From Heliomarina baculiformis (GTDB lineage Bacteria; Pseudomonadota; Alphaproteobacteria; Rhodobacterales; Rhodobacteraceae): a stretch of 64,000 nucleotides of DNA. The notes below the pieces were generated by a model, which saw only the letters and a list, made by a program, of their open reading frames with translations, made no database searches and had not been told where the DNA came from. Positions 15,922 to 24,689 of the stretch are shown piece after piece (position 1 is the stretch's first letter; each line of letters opens with the position of its first letter). Where the stretch lies: positions 62,001 to 126,000 of the forward strand of contig NZ_JAIMIC010000004.1 of NCBI RefSeq assembly GCF_019966545.1. Direction: 5' to 3'. The position numbers were made by a program, and so were the translations under genes.

Positions 15922-16800
15922 ATGCCGTTGGATATCTCGAACGACCGAGCGATGTCACGCCGCGCTATGAAAGCAGAGCTTTTGGACGCGGAAACCGAAC
16001 TGAGACTGGCCTATGCCTGGCGGGACCAACGGGACGAAGAGGCGCTTCACCGATTAATTAACGCCTATATGCGTCTGGCGATCTCGATGGCGTCCAAGTT
16101 CCGTCGTTACGGCGCCCCGATGAACGATCTGATCCAGGAAGCCGGGCTGGGACTGATGAAAGCGGCAGAGAAATTCGACCCGGATCGCGGGGTTCGGTTT
16201 TCGACCTACGCGGTCTGGTGGATCAAGGCCTCTATCCAGGATTTCGTGATGCGCAACTGGTCGATGGTTCGCACCGGCTCGACCTCTTCCCAGAAATCGC
16301 TGTTTTTCAACATGCGCCGTATTCAGGCACGGCTGGAGCGTGAGGCATCGGCGCGGGGCGAAACCCTGCCGCGTCATGAGATGCACCAGCTGATCGCAGG
16401 TGAAATGGGTGTGCCAATTCATGACGTTGAAATGATGGAGGGCCGTCTGTCGGGGTCCGATTTCTCTCTGAACGCGGTGCAGTCTGCGGATGAGGATGGG
16501 CGCGAGTGGATTGATGCGCTGGAAGACGACAGTGCGCAGGCGTCTGAAACGGTTGAGGATCGTCTGGACACAGCGCAGTTGCGGGAATGGTTGCTGATCG
16601 CGATGAATGCGCTGAACGATCGCGAACGCTTTATCGTTACAGAGCGCAAACTGAAACCTTCGTCCCGGACGCTGGAAAGCCTTGGAGATGAGTTGCACCT
16701 GTCCAAGGAGCGGGTGCGCCAGCTCGAGGCGGCAGCGTTCCAGAAGATGCGCAAGACGCTGTCCACGCAAAGTCAGGAAGTGTTTGAGTTTCTCAACTGA
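15922..16800 (+). CDS. rpoH: RNA polymerase sigma-32 family factor RpoH
   Basis: A 292-residue alternative sigma factor with region 2 (LAYAWRDQRDEEALHRLINAYMRLAISMASKF ending in the FSTYAVWWIKASIQDFVMRNWSMV stretch) and region 4 (TLESLGDELHLSKERVRQLEAAAFQKM). The RpoH box is present as QKSLFFNMRR. Many Rhodobacteraceae carry two RpoH proteins, one for heat and one for oxidative stress; this sequence does not say which this one is. ATG at 15922 is preferred to a start 14 codons earlier because CAGGGGA lies 8 nt upstream. The 122-bp gap to cobU must hold its promoter; I could not pick out a clear box. Confidence 0.93.
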   Translation: MPLDISNDRAMSRRAMKAELLDAETELRLAYAWRDQRDEEALHRLINAYMRLAISMASKFRRYGAPMNDLIQEAGLGLMKAAEKFDPDRGVRFSTYAVWWIKASIQDFVMRNWSMVRTGSTSSQKSLFFNMRRIQARLEREASARGETLPRHEMHQLIAGEMGVPIHDVEMMEGRLSGSDFSLNAVQSADEDGREWIDALEDDSAQASETVEDRLDTAQLREWLLIAMNALNDRERFIVTERKLKPSSRTLESLGDELHLSKERVRQLEAAAFQKMRKTLSTQSQEVFEFLN

Positions 16801-16820
16801 GCCGGTCCAAGACCTTCTTG

Positions 16821-17609
16821 ATGAAACATTTGCTGATGATGGTCCTGCTCTGCGCCGGGACGGCGAACGCGCAGGAGATTTTACCGCATCCCCCGGCCTC
16901 GGCGGATGTGGTTTTTCTTGGTGAGGTCCACGATAATCCCCGCCATCACGAGGTGCAGGCCACGCTTGTTGCTCAGATCGCGCCCGATGCGCTGGTTTTC
17001 GAAATGCTGACGCCGGAGCAGGCAGCAGCGGTGACCCCGGAAAATCGACAGACGCAGGCAGAACTTGATGCGGCGCTGGGCTGGTCCGAGTCCGGTTGGC
17101 CGGATTTTGCGATGTATTACCCGATCTTTGCCGCCGCACCCGATGCGGTTGTGATCGGCGCGGCGGTTCCGCGCGATCGTGCGCGGGCGGCGATGGAGAC
17201 CGGCATTGCCGAGAGTTTTGGTGCCGGGGCGGAATTATACGGGCTGGCCGCGCCGCTTGCCGGTGATCAGCAGGAGGCGCGCGAAGCCCTGCAAATGGCC
17301 GCCCATTGCGATGCGATGCCCGAAGACATGCTGCCAGTCATGGTCGACCTCCAGCGGTTGCGGGATGCGGTTCTGGCTCGGGCGGCGGTCGACGCGGTGA
17401 TGCAGACCGGCGGCAAGGTTGCTGTCATCACCGGCAATGGCCATGCGCGGCTGGACTGGGGCGCGCCGAGCCTGATTGCGCTGGCCCGGCCCGATCTGCA
17501 TGTGTGGTCGCTGGGACAGGCCGAAGCCGACAATCTTTCGGGCAATTTCGACGCGGTCGTGTCTGCAGAGCCCGTAGACCGCAGCGACCCCTGCGCCGAG
17601 TTCAAGTAA
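16821..17609 (+). CDS. ChaN-like exported haem-binding protein
   Basis: A 262-residue protein with a Sec signal peptide (MKHLLMMVLLCAGTANA, then QE) and the ChaN fold marked by DVVFLGEVHDNPRHHEVQ and VITGNGHARLDWGAPSLIA. ChaN-type proteins bind haem and are linked to iron uptake; others of the fold resemble erythromycin esterase/TIKI proteins, so the haem role is inferred. There is no Cys after the signal, so it is probably soluble in the periplasm and not a lipoprotein. It starts 20 bp after the rpoH stop and may be co-transcribed with it. Confidence 0.75.
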   Translation: MKHLLMMVLLCAGTANAQEILPHPPASADVVFLGEVHDNPRHHEVQATLVAQIAPDALVFEMLTPEQAAAVTPENRQTQAELDAALGWSESGWPDFAMYYPIFAAAPDAVVIGAAVPRDRARAAMETGIAESFGAGAELYGLAAPLAGDQQEAREALQMAAHCDAMPEDMLPVMVDLQRLRDAVLARAAVDAVMQTGGKVAVITGNGHARLDWGAPSLIALARPDLHVWSLGQAEADNLSGNFDAVVSAEPVDRSDPCAEFK

Positions 17610-17696
17610 GGCGCTGTCGGGTAACAACTATTCCGCTATGGCAGATCCTGCGCCGGACGCTTATGGTCGGGACGGATCGGAACAAAGGGCACGCCC

Positions 17697-18905
17697 ATGC
17701 TGGCCTCGAAAAATATCCTTCTCATCATCGGCGGCGGGATCGCGGCCTATAAGACGCTCGATCTCATCAGGCGGTTGCAGGATCGCGGCGCCAGCGTGAC
17801 GCCAGTGCTGACCAAGGCGAGCGAGGAGTTCGTGACACCGCTTTCGGTTTCGGCGCTGGCCGGACGCAAGGTCTATCGGGACCTGTTCGATCTGACGGAC
17901 GAGGCCGAGATGGGCCATATTCAACTCTCGCGCTCTGCCGATCTGGTCGTGGTCGCACCGGCAACGGCGGATATGGTGGCCAAGATGGTCGCGGGACTGG
18001 CGAACGATCTGGCCTCGACCCTGCTTATGGCGACGGATACGCCGGTTCTGATCGCACCCGCGATGAACGTCCGCATGTGGCATCACCCGGCGATGCAGCG
18101 CAATCTGGCGCAATTGAAAGCGGATGGTATTGCGGTTGTAGGCCCGGATGAGGGCGGCATGGCTTGCGGTGAATACGGGCTGGGGCGCATGTCGGAAGTA
18201 CCTGACATCATTGACGCAATCGAAGCGCGGCTGTCGGATGGTCCGCTGAAAGGCAAACGGGTGCTGGTGACCTCGGGGCCGACGCATGAGCCGATTGATC
18301 CGGTGCGCTATATCGCGAACCGGTCCTCCGGTGCGCAGGGAACGGCGATTGCCCGGGCGCTGGTGGCGCTGGGGGCCGAAGTTGTATTTGTCTCAGGTCC
18401 TGCCGATGTGCCGCCGCCGGAAGGGGTGGAACTGGTACGGGTCGAAACCGCGCAGCAAATGTCAGACGCGGTGGACGCGGCGCTGCCCGTCGATGCGGGC
18501 GTCTTTGCGGCGGCGGTGGCCGACTGGCGGGTGGCCTCAGCCTCGGATCGCAAGCTGAAGAAGACGCGCGACGGGATGCCGACGCTGGAATTTACTGAAA
18601 ACCCCGACATCCTTGCGCGGGTGTCGAAGATGACTAATGGCCGCCCCGGGCTCGTCGTGGGCTTTGCGGCGGAAACCGACGATGTGGTCGAACATGCCAC
18701 CGCGAAACGGGCGCGCAAAGGCTGTGACTGGATCGTGGCGAATGACGTAAGCCCGGCGACGGGGATCATGGGGGGCAGCGAGAATGCGGTCATCCTGATT
18801 TCGGATGATGGGGCAGAGGAGTGGCCGCGACTGGGCAAGGCCGAGGTCGCCACACGTCTGGCGGCGCGGATCGCGGATGCCCTAGGCACTCAGGATAAGG
18901 AATAA
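17697..18905 (+). CDS. coaBC: Phosphopantothenoylcysteine decarboxylase / phosphopantothenate-cysteine ligase
   Basis: A 402-residue bifunctional coenzyme A enzyme (Dfp). The N-terminal FMN-dependent decarboxylase (about 1-185) has [18 protein letters not shown], the catalytic His in [21 protein letters not shown] and the conserved Cys in [13 protein letters not shown]. The C-terminal ligase half has [28 protein letters not shown] and the KLKK stretch. It is followed four bases later by dut, and then by a ThiF-like gene that overlaps dut, forming a three-gene unit. The coaBC-dut pairing is common in bacteria. Confidence 0.96.
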   Translation: MLASKNILLIIGGGIAAYKTLDLIRRLQDRGASVTPVLTKASEEFVTPLSVSALAGRKVYRDLFDLTDEAEMGHIQLSRSADLVVVAPATADMVAKMVAGLANDLASTLLMATDTPVLIAPAMNVRMWHHPAMQRNLAQLKADGIAVVGPDEGGMACGEYGLGRMSEVPDIIDAIEARLSDGPLKGKRVLVTSGPTHEPIDPVRYIANRSSGAQGTAIARALVALGAEVVFVSGPADVPPPEGVELVRVETAQQMSDAVDAALPVDAGVFAAAVADWRVASASDRKLKKTRDGMPTLEFTENPDILARVSKMTNGRPGLVVGFAAETDDVVEHATAKRARKGCDWIVANDVSPATGIMGGSENAVILISDDGAEEWPRLGKAEVATRLAARIADALGTQDKE

Positions 18906-18909
18906 CGCA

Positions 18910-19365
18910 TTGGTTCAGATTCAGGTAACGCGCGATCCGGATTTCGATGAAACGGTCGCTTTGCCCAGCTATGAAACCGCCGGATCGGCGGGCGCGGACT
19001 TACGCGCGAACTTTCCTACGCGGGGTGAGGTTGTGCTGGCGCCGGGGGAACGGGTGCTGGTACCGACGGGCCTGCGGGTTGGGATTCCCGAGGGGTATGA
19101 GATCCAGATCAGGCCACGCTCGGGCCTTGCGCTGAAGCATGGGATTACTCTGCCGAACAGCCCCGGCACCATCGACAGCGATTATCGCGGGCCTTTAGGC
19201 GTGATCGTGATGAACGCGGGGCAGGAGCCTTTCACCATCGCGCATGGGGATCGCATCGCGCAGATGGTCGTGGCGCCGGTTGTTGTGGCGCAGTTCGATC
19301 TTGTCGAAACGCTTGATGAAACCGACCGTGGATCGGGTGGTTTCGGGTCGACCGGGCGCGGCTGA
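18910..19365 (+). CDS. dut: Deoxyuridine 5'-triphosphate nucleotidohydrolase
   Basis: A trimeric dUTPase of 151 residues that removes dUTP and makes dUMP for thymidylate synthesis. All five motifs are visible: [45 protein letters not shown] and the flexible C-terminal [12 protein letters not shown]. The start is TTG at 18910, with AAGGA just upstream at the end of coaBC. Its stop codon shares a base with the ATG of the next gene. Confidence 0.96.
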   Translation: MVQIQVTRDPDFDETVALPSYETAGSAGADLRANFPTRGEVVLAPGERVLVPTGLRVGIPEGYEIQIRPRSGLALKHGITLPNSPGTIDSDYRGPLGVIVMNAGQEPFTIAHGDRIAQMVVAPVVVAQFDLVETLDETDRGSGGFGSTGRG

Positions 19366-20417
19366 TGCTTTTCGTGCTGATCCTTGCCGGGGCGCTCTGG
19401 GGGATCGGGGCCGTAGCCGGCGCGCCGAAATCGCGACGGCTGCTTATGCTTGGCGTGCTTTTCGCGGGCGTATTGGCTGTGCAATTGATACTGCCAGATG
19501 GTCATCCTCTGCGTGAAACCACGGGCGGGTCTCCGGCGCTCTGGCTGATCTTGGGCGGCTTCCTTGTGATCGCGGCAGGCTATGGACGGTTGGTGCAGAT
19601 GCTCAAGCGGCGTGCGGCGCTGGACGAGCCTGCCGAGATGGTTCCGTCGGGTAGAACCTTTAGCGAGACAGAGCTTGAGCGTTACGCGCGCCATATCGTG
19701 CTGCGTGAGCTTGGCGGGCCGGGGCAGAAACGCCTGAAACAGGCGCGGGTGCTGGTGATCGGTGCCGGGGGATTGGGCGCGTCGGCCCTGCAATATCTGG
19801 CGGCGGCGGGCGTGGGCACGATTGGCGTAATCGACGATGACGTGGTGGAGAACGCCAACCTGCAACGGCAGGTGATCCATTGCGACGCGGATATCGGGAT
19901 GCCCAAGGTATTCTCGGCAGAGGCGGCGATGAAAGCGCAGAACCCTGCGATAGAGGTGCGACCCTACCACCGGCGGCTGGAAGAGGGGATCGCGGCCGAC
20001 CTGTTCGCCGATTATGACGTGATCCTTGAGGGCAGCGACAATTTCGATACGCGGTACCTTGCGAACCGGGTGGCAGTTGCTCAGGGCAAGCCGCTGATCT
20101 CCGGGGCCCTGTCGCAATGGGAAGGACAACTGAGCGTGTTTCATCCCAAGGCGGGCGGGCCGTGCTACCAATGCATTTTCCCCAAGGCACCGGCGCCGGG
20201 GCTTGCGCCGTCTTGCGCCGAGGCGGGGGTTGTCGGGCCGTTGCCGGGGGTTGTCGGGTCGATGATGGCGGTTGAGGCCGTCAAGCAGATCACCGGGGCC
20301 GGACAGGTGCTCCGCGGCGAGATGCTCATCTATGACGCGCTCTACGGCGAGAACCGTAAGATCGCGCTGAAAAAGCGCGCGGATTGTCCCATATGCGGGG
20401 CTTCCGACCTGGCCTAA
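19365..20417 (+). CDS. ThiF/MoeB/HesA-type adenylyltransferase with N-terminal membrane segment
   Basis: A 350-residue protein. Residues 1-75 hold three hydrophobic segments. Residues 95-350 form an E1-like domain: YARHIVLRELGGPGQKRLKQARVLVIGAGGLG (nucleotide-binding glycine loop), DDDVVENANLQRQ, EGSDNFDTRYLAN, and zinc-binding CYQC and CPIC pairs. This class activates the C-terminus of a small sulfur carrier (MoaD or ThiS type) by adenylation. The membrane anchor is unlike E. coli MoeB and would place the reaction at the inner membrane. Its ATG overlaps the dut stop by one base. The carrier protein it serves is not in the window. Confidence 0.85.
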   Translation: MLFVLILAGALWGIGAVAGAPKSRRLLMLGVLFAGVLAVQLILPDGHPLRETTGGSPALWLILGGFLVIAAGYGRLVQMLKRRAALDEPAEMVPSGRTFSETELERYARHIVLRELGGPGQKRLKQARVLVIGAGGLGASALQYLAAAGVGTIGVIDDDVVENANLQRQVIHCDADIGMPKVFSAEAAMKAQNPAIEVRPYHRRLEEGIAADLFADYDVILEGSDNFDTRYLANRVAVAQGKPLISGALSQWEGQLSVFHPKAGGPCYQCIFPKAPAPGLAPSCAEAGVVGPLPGVVGSMMAVEAVKQITGAGQVLRGEMLIYDALYGENRKIALKKRADCPICGASDLA

Positions 20418-20478
20418 CCTGTCGAGAGATTGAACCGGGTCGCGGGCGTAATTAGGTCGCACCTAAAGGAGATCCTGA

Positions 20479-22491
20479 ATGACCAACACCCTTCTAAGCG
20501 ATTGGAATACCCCGTTTGAGCTGGCCCCGTTCGATGCAATTTCGGACGAGGATTTCGCCCCCGCGCTGGACGAGGCACTGGCGGCGCATGAGGCCGAGAT
20601 TGCCTCTATTGCCGGGAATGACGCGGCACCGTCTTTCGCCAATACGATCGAGGCGCTGGAAGCGGCGGGTGAGGCGCTCGACAAGGTGCTGTCGGTGTTT
20701 TTTACCGTGGCCGGTGCGGATAGCAATCCGAAGCGTGAGGAGTTGCAACGGGAATTCTCGCCCAAGCTGTCCGCGCATTTTTCCGAAATTTCGTCGAACA
20801 AGGCGTTGTTCCGGCGGGTGGCGGAGCTGTGGGATAAACGCGACGATCTGGGGCTGAGCGATGAGCAGGCGCGGGTGTTGATGCTGACCCATCGCGGGTT
20901 CGTGCGGTCCGGCGCGGCCCTCGAGGGGGCGGAAGAGGCACGTATGAAAGAGATCAAGTCCCGGCTGGCGAGTTTGGGGACAGAGTTTACGCAGAACCTG
21001 CTTGCGGATGAGCGCGAGTGGTACATGGAATTGGCTGAGGCCGATCTTGAAGGTCTGCCGCGATTCGTCGTGGATGCGGCGCGTAGCGCGGGCGAAGAGA
21101 AGGGTGCGAAGGGGCCGGTCGTGACGCTGTCACGGTCGATCATCACGCCGTTCCTGCAATTCTCGCCGCGCCGGGATCTGCGTGAAAAAGCCTATGCCGC
21201 ATGGGCCGCGCGCGGGGCGAACGGGGGCAAGACCGATAACCGGGCAATTGCGGCGGAAATCCTGAATCTTCGGGAAGAACGGGCCAAGCTGCTCGGCTAT
21301 GAGAATTTCGCCGCCTACAAGCTGGAAACGGAAATGGCGAAGACGCCGGAAAAGGTGCGAGAGCTGCTGATGGCGGTCTGGGGGCCGGCCAAGGCGCAGG
21401 CCGAGGCGGATGCGGAAATGCTGACGGCGATGATGCGTGCGGATGGCGTGAACGGAGCGCTGGAGCCTTGGGACTGGCGCTATTACGCGGAGAAGCGACG
21501 CAAGGCCGAGCATGATCTCGATGAAGCGGCGTTGAAGCCCTATCTGCAGCTTGAGCGGATGATCGAAGCCGCATTTGCCTGTGCCAACCGGTTGTTCGGG
21601 CTGGAGTTCAAGCCGCTGGACCTCCCTCTGTACCATCCGGATTGCCGGGCCTGGGAGGTGACACGCGAAGGGAAGCACATCGCGGTGTTCATCGGGGATT
21701 ACTTTGCGCGCGGGTCGAAGCGGTCGGGCGCCTGGTGTTCGGCGATGCGGTCACAGGCGAAATTCCCGGAAGAACAGCGCCCGGTGGTCATCAACGTGTG
21801 CAATTTCGCCAAGGGTGATCCGGCGCTTTTGTCTTATGACGACGCGCGCACCCTGTTCCATGAATTCGGTCATGCGCTGCACCAGATGCTGTCGGACGTT
21901 ACCTATGAATCGGTGTCGGGTACATCGGTCGCGCGGGATTTCGTGGAATTGCCGAGCCAGCTTTACGAACACTGGCTGGAAGTGCCGAGCGTGTTGCAGG
22001 AGTTCGCGACCCATGCGGAAACCGGCGCGCCGATGCCCAAGGCGATGCTGGACAAGGTGCTGGAAGCCGCGAATTTCGACCAGGGGTTCCAGACGGTGGA
22101 ATATGTCGCCTCGGCGTTTGTCGATCTGGAGTTCCACGATGGGGCGGCACCGGCGGATCCGATGGCGCGGCAGGAAGAGATTCTGAAAGGGCTCGGAATG
22201 CCCCATGCTATCGGGATGCGCCATGCGACACCGCATTTCGCGCATGTGTTCTCGGAGGACGGCTATAGCTCGGGCTATTACAGCTATATGTGGTCGGAAG
22301 TGATGGATGCTGATGCGTTCGAAGCCTTTGAAGAGGCGGGCGATGCGTTTGATGCGGCGCAGGCGAAGGCACTAGAAGAGAATATCCTGTCCACCGGCGG
22401 GTCGCGCGATGCGGCGGAGCTTTACGTGGCGTTCCGTGGGCGGCTGCCGGGGGTTGAGGCGCTTTTGAAAGGGCGCGGTCTGGCGGCGTGA
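20479..22491 (+). CDS. M3 family oligopeptidase (Dcp/PrlC type)
   Basis: A 670-residue zinc metallopeptidase of family M3A. The zinc site HEFGH is at residues 461-465 in FHEFGHALHQML, with the third ligand in the following helix. The conserved YSSGYYSYMWSEVMDADAF is near the C-terminus. It has no signal peptide, so it is probably a cytosolic oligopeptidase or peptidyl-dipeptidase that trims peptides to dipeptides. The length matches the family. The start has AAAGGAGAT 7 nt upstream of ATG 20479. It is followed by a short intergenic repeat and a strong bidirectional hairpin. Confidence 0.92.
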   Translation: MTNTLLSDWNTPFELAPFDAISDEDFAPALDEALAAHEAEIASIAGNDAAPSFANTIEALEAAGEALDKVLSVFFTVAGADSNPKREELQREFSPKLSAHFSEISSNKALFRRVAELWDKRDDLGLSDEQARVLMLTHRGFVRSGAALEGAEEARMKEIKSRLASLGTEFTQNLLADEREWYMELAEADLEGLPRFVVDAARSAGEEKGAKGPVVTLSRSIITPFLQFSPRRDLREKAYAAWAARGANGGKTDNRAIAAEILNLREERAKLLGYENFAAYKLETEMAKTPEKVRELLMAVWGPAKAQAEADAEMLTAMMRADGVNGALEPWDWRYYAEKRRKAEHDLDEAALKPYLQLERMIEAAFACANRLFGLEFKPLDLPLYHPDCRAWEVTREGKHIAVFIGDYFARGSKRSGAWCSAMRSQAKFPEEQRPVVINVCNFAKGDPALLSYDDARTLFHEFGHALHQMLSDVTYESVSGTSVARDFVELPSQLYEHWLEVPSVLQEFATHAETGAPMPKAMLDKVLEAANFDQGFQTVEYVASAFVDLEFHDGAAPADPMARQEEILKGLGMPHAIGMRHATPHFAHVFSEDGYSSGYYSYMWSEVMDADAFEAFEEAGDAFDAAQAKALEENILSTGGSRDAAELYVAFRGRLPGVEALLKGRGLAA

Positions 22492-22508
22492 CTTGAATGC
22501 GCCTTTGG

Positions 22509-22548
22509 CGCATGCCTCCGGCGGGGATATTTTAAGACCCAAAGAAGG
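22509..22548 (+). repeat. Short intergenic sequence of a kind common in Rhodobacteraceae
   Basis: Just after the oligopeptidase stop, the sequence holds CCTCCGGCGGGGATATTTT followed by AAGACCCAAAGAAG. The dyad CCTCCGGCGGGG with an AT tail is of a type I recall after many genes in roseobacter genomes, but I cannot count copies elsewhere; only one is present in this window. It may act in transcription termination or mRNA processing. Confidence 0.4.
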
Positions 22549-22564
22549 GCGGATTGCCGGATTT

Positions 22565-22597
22565 AGAGAAGGCCCGGTGTGTTGCCGGGCCTTCTCT
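22565..22597. terminator. Bidirectional terminator between converging genes
   Basis: A perfect 13-bp stem (22565-22577 with 22585-22597) with a 7-nt loop TGTGTTG. It is followed on the plus strand by TGTTTC. It sits between the M3 peptidase stop at 22491 and the stop of the converging ghrA-like gene at 22602, so it can serve both transcripts. Confidence 0.75.
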
Positions 22598-22601
22598 TGT
22601 T

Positions 22602-23534
22602 TCAGTAGCCGCGGCTGCGGTCGACCAGATGCAGGAAAGGCTCGCCCGCCTCGCCGCGCCGGATGTTTTCCGCGATGACTTCGCTGGCGGTGTCGGGCCG
22701 GGTTTCCGAGGCGATATGCGGGGTGACCGTGACCTTTGGGTGAGTCCAGTAGGCGTGATCGGCGGGCAGCGGTTCGACCCGGAAGACGTCGAGCGTTGCG
22801 TGGCCCACTTGCCCGGTATCGAGGGCCGAAAGCAGGGCGGCGTCATCGATCAGCGGGCCGCGGCCGGGGTTCAGGATGATGGCACCGCGGGGCAGTTGGG
22901 CGATGGTATCCGCGTTCAGTGTGTTTTCGGTTTCCGGCGTGTTCGGCATCAGCAGGATGGTGATTTCGCCATGTGCGAGGGCTTCCTTGAGGCCCTCGGG
23001 GCCGTGGTGGCAGGTGACGCCAGGGATGGATTTGGCGCTCCGGCTCCACCCTGCGACGTCGAAGCCCAAGGACGCGAGCGTCTTGGCGCAGGCCGAGCCG
23101 AGCGCGCCAAGGCCCAGCACGGTGACGCGGCGGTTCTTTGCGAGCGGCGGGGCAACGGGGTGCCATTCGCCCGGTTTGGCGAGGATGTGCCTGTCCATGC
23201 CGAGGTGGTGGCGCAGGGTGTGGCCGGTGACCCATTCGACCATGCCGCTGGTCATGCCGGTGTCGACCATGCGCGCGAGCGGGACGGTGAGAGATTTATT
23301 GCCGACGATGCCTTCGACCCCGGCCCAGAGGTTCAGCACTGCCTTGAGGTTCTTGTAGGGGGTGAAGTCCTGCAGCGGACTGTTGGAGGCATAGACGATG
23401 TAATCGACGGCTTCGGGTTCGAATTCATTGCGCAGGTCGAAATCGAGACCAGTGGCTTGCAGGGCTTTCTTCAAGGTCGGCTGGTAGGTTTCCCATTTAC
23501 CGGGCGTGGCGGCGTAGAGGATATTGACGGGCAT
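22602..23534 (-). CDS. Glyoxylate/hydroxypyruvate reductase A-like 2-hydroxyacid dehydrogenase
   Basis: A 310-residue NAD(P)-dependent D-2-hydroxyacid dehydrogenase of the GhrA subgroup. The nucleotide loop is VLGLGALGSACAKTLASLGFDVAGWSR. The catalytic Arg lies in ILNPGRGPLIDD, the Glu in RVEPLPADHAYW and the His in VTPHIASETRP. The short N-terminal substrate domain (NILYAATPGKWETYQPTLKKAL) and WAGVEG match GhrA proteins, which reduce glyoxylate and hydroxypyruvate. It lies 3 bp after rodA on the same strand, so it is probably the last gene of the elongasome operon, although its role is not linked to it. Confidence 0.88.
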   Translation of the reverse strand: MPVNILYAATPGKWETYQPTLKKALQATGLDFDLRNEFEPEAVDYIVYASNSPLQDFTPYKNLKAVLNLWAGVEGIVGNKSLTVPLARMVDTGMTSGMVEWVTGHTLRHHLGMDRHILAKPGEWHPVAPPLAKNRRVTVLGLGALGSACAKTLASLGFDVAGWSRSAKSIPGVTCHHGPEGLKEALAHGEITILLMPNTPETENTLNADTIAQLPRGAIILNPGRGPLIDDAALLSALDTGQVGHATLDVFRVEPLPADHAYWTHPKVTVTPHIASETRPDTASEVIAENIRRGEAGEPFLHLVDRSRGY

Positions 23535-23537
23535 TTT

Positions 23538-24689
23538 TTAACGGGATCTCCCTCGGGGACGGTGGATATGGGCGCTTTGGACTAGGCCGAAGGCGACCAT
23601 GAGGACCAGCATGGCGGAGCCGCCATAGCTGACCATGGGCAGAGGCACGCCGACCACGGGGGCAAGCCCCATGACCATGGACATGTTGACGGCGAAGAAC
23701 AGGAAAAAGGTGATCGCGACGCCCAGCGTGAGCAGCGAGGAAAAGCGGTCGCGGGTGGCAAGCGCGCTGGCCACGCAGAAGAGGATGATCAGCGCATAGA
23801 CCGACAGCAGCGAGATGCCGCCGACAAAGCCGAATTCCTCGGCCAAGGTGGTGAAGATGAAATCGGTATGTTTTTCGGGCAAGAAGTTCAGCCGGCTTTG
23901 GGTGCCCTGCATGAAGCCGCGCCCGGTCCAGCCGCCCGAACCGAGCGCGATCTTGGACTGCGTGATGTGATAGCCTGCGCCGAGCGGGTCCGATGCCGGG
24001 TCGAGGAAAGTGTCGATCCGTCGGTACTGGTAGTCCTTGATCAGCTGCCAAGGGGTGCCGCGGCTTTCGAAAACGGCGGTGACGAGGCCGACGCCCGAGG
24101 CGATGACGGCGGCGAAATAGGCCCAGTGCACACCGGCGAGGAACATCAGCCCGCCGCCTGCGGTGACCAGCAGGATCGAGGTGCCGAGATCGGGCTGACG
24201 CAGCACGAGGTAGGTTGGAAAAAGGATCATCATTACCGGCACCAGCACCCAGAAGGGATGCGAGGTGCGACGGGCGGGCAGCCAGTCGTAATAGGCGGCG
24301 AGCAGCATGATCAGCGTGATTTTCATCAACTCAGAGGGCTGCAGGCGCATGAAACCGATATCGATCCATCGCTGGGCGCCCTTGCCCTCGATCCCGACGA
24401 GTTCCACCGCGATCAGCAGCACCACTGACAGCAGGTAGGCGACCACGGACATGTTGCGCCAGAACCAGATCGGGACCATCGCGACGACAAGCATCGCGGT
24501 CATGCCGAGCGCAAAACGTTTCATCTGCGGTTCGGCCCATGGCGAGAGCGACCCGCCGGCCACCGAGTAGAGTTGCAGGAAGCCGACGCTGGCGACGGTG
24601 ATCAGCAGAAGCGTCAGCGGCCAGTTCAGATACAGAATCTTGCGCAGCCCGGTGGGCGTCGATTTGACGTTATACTCAAGATAGCTCAT
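23538..24689 (-). CDS. rodA: Rod shape-determining peptidoglycan glycosyltransferase RodA
   Basis: A 383-residue SEDS-family membrane protein (MrdB) that polymerises lipid II with PBP2 during side-wall growth. About ten hydrophobic segments are visible. The family stretch RQPDLGTSILLVTAGGGLMF carries the catalytic Asp, and GSGGWTGRGFMQGTQSRLNFLPEKHTDFIFTTLAEEFGF is the conserved extracellular loop, with PLPMVSYGGSAM near the end. Its ATG overlaps the stop of mrdA by 4 bp, so the pair is translationally coupled, as expected for partners in one complex. Confidence 0.96.
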   Translation of the reverse strand: MSYLEYNVKSTPTGLRKILYLNWPLTLLLITVASVGFLQLYSVAGGSLSPWAEPQMKRFALGMTAMLVVAMVPIWFWRNMSVVAYLLSVVLLIAVELVGIEGKGAQRWIDIGFMRLQPSELMKITLIMLLAAYYDWLPARRTSHPFWVLVPVMMILFPTYLVLRQPDLGTSILLVTAGGGLMFLAGVHWAYFAAVIASGVGLVTAVFESRGTPWQLIKDYQYRRIDTFLDPASDPLGAGYHITQSKIALGSGGWTGRGFMQGTQSRLNFLPEKHTDFIFTTLAEEFGFVGGISLLSVYALIILFCVASALATRDRFSSLLTLGVAITFFLFFAVNMSMVMGLAPVVGVPLPMVSYGGSAMLVLMVAFGLVQSAHIHRPRGRSR

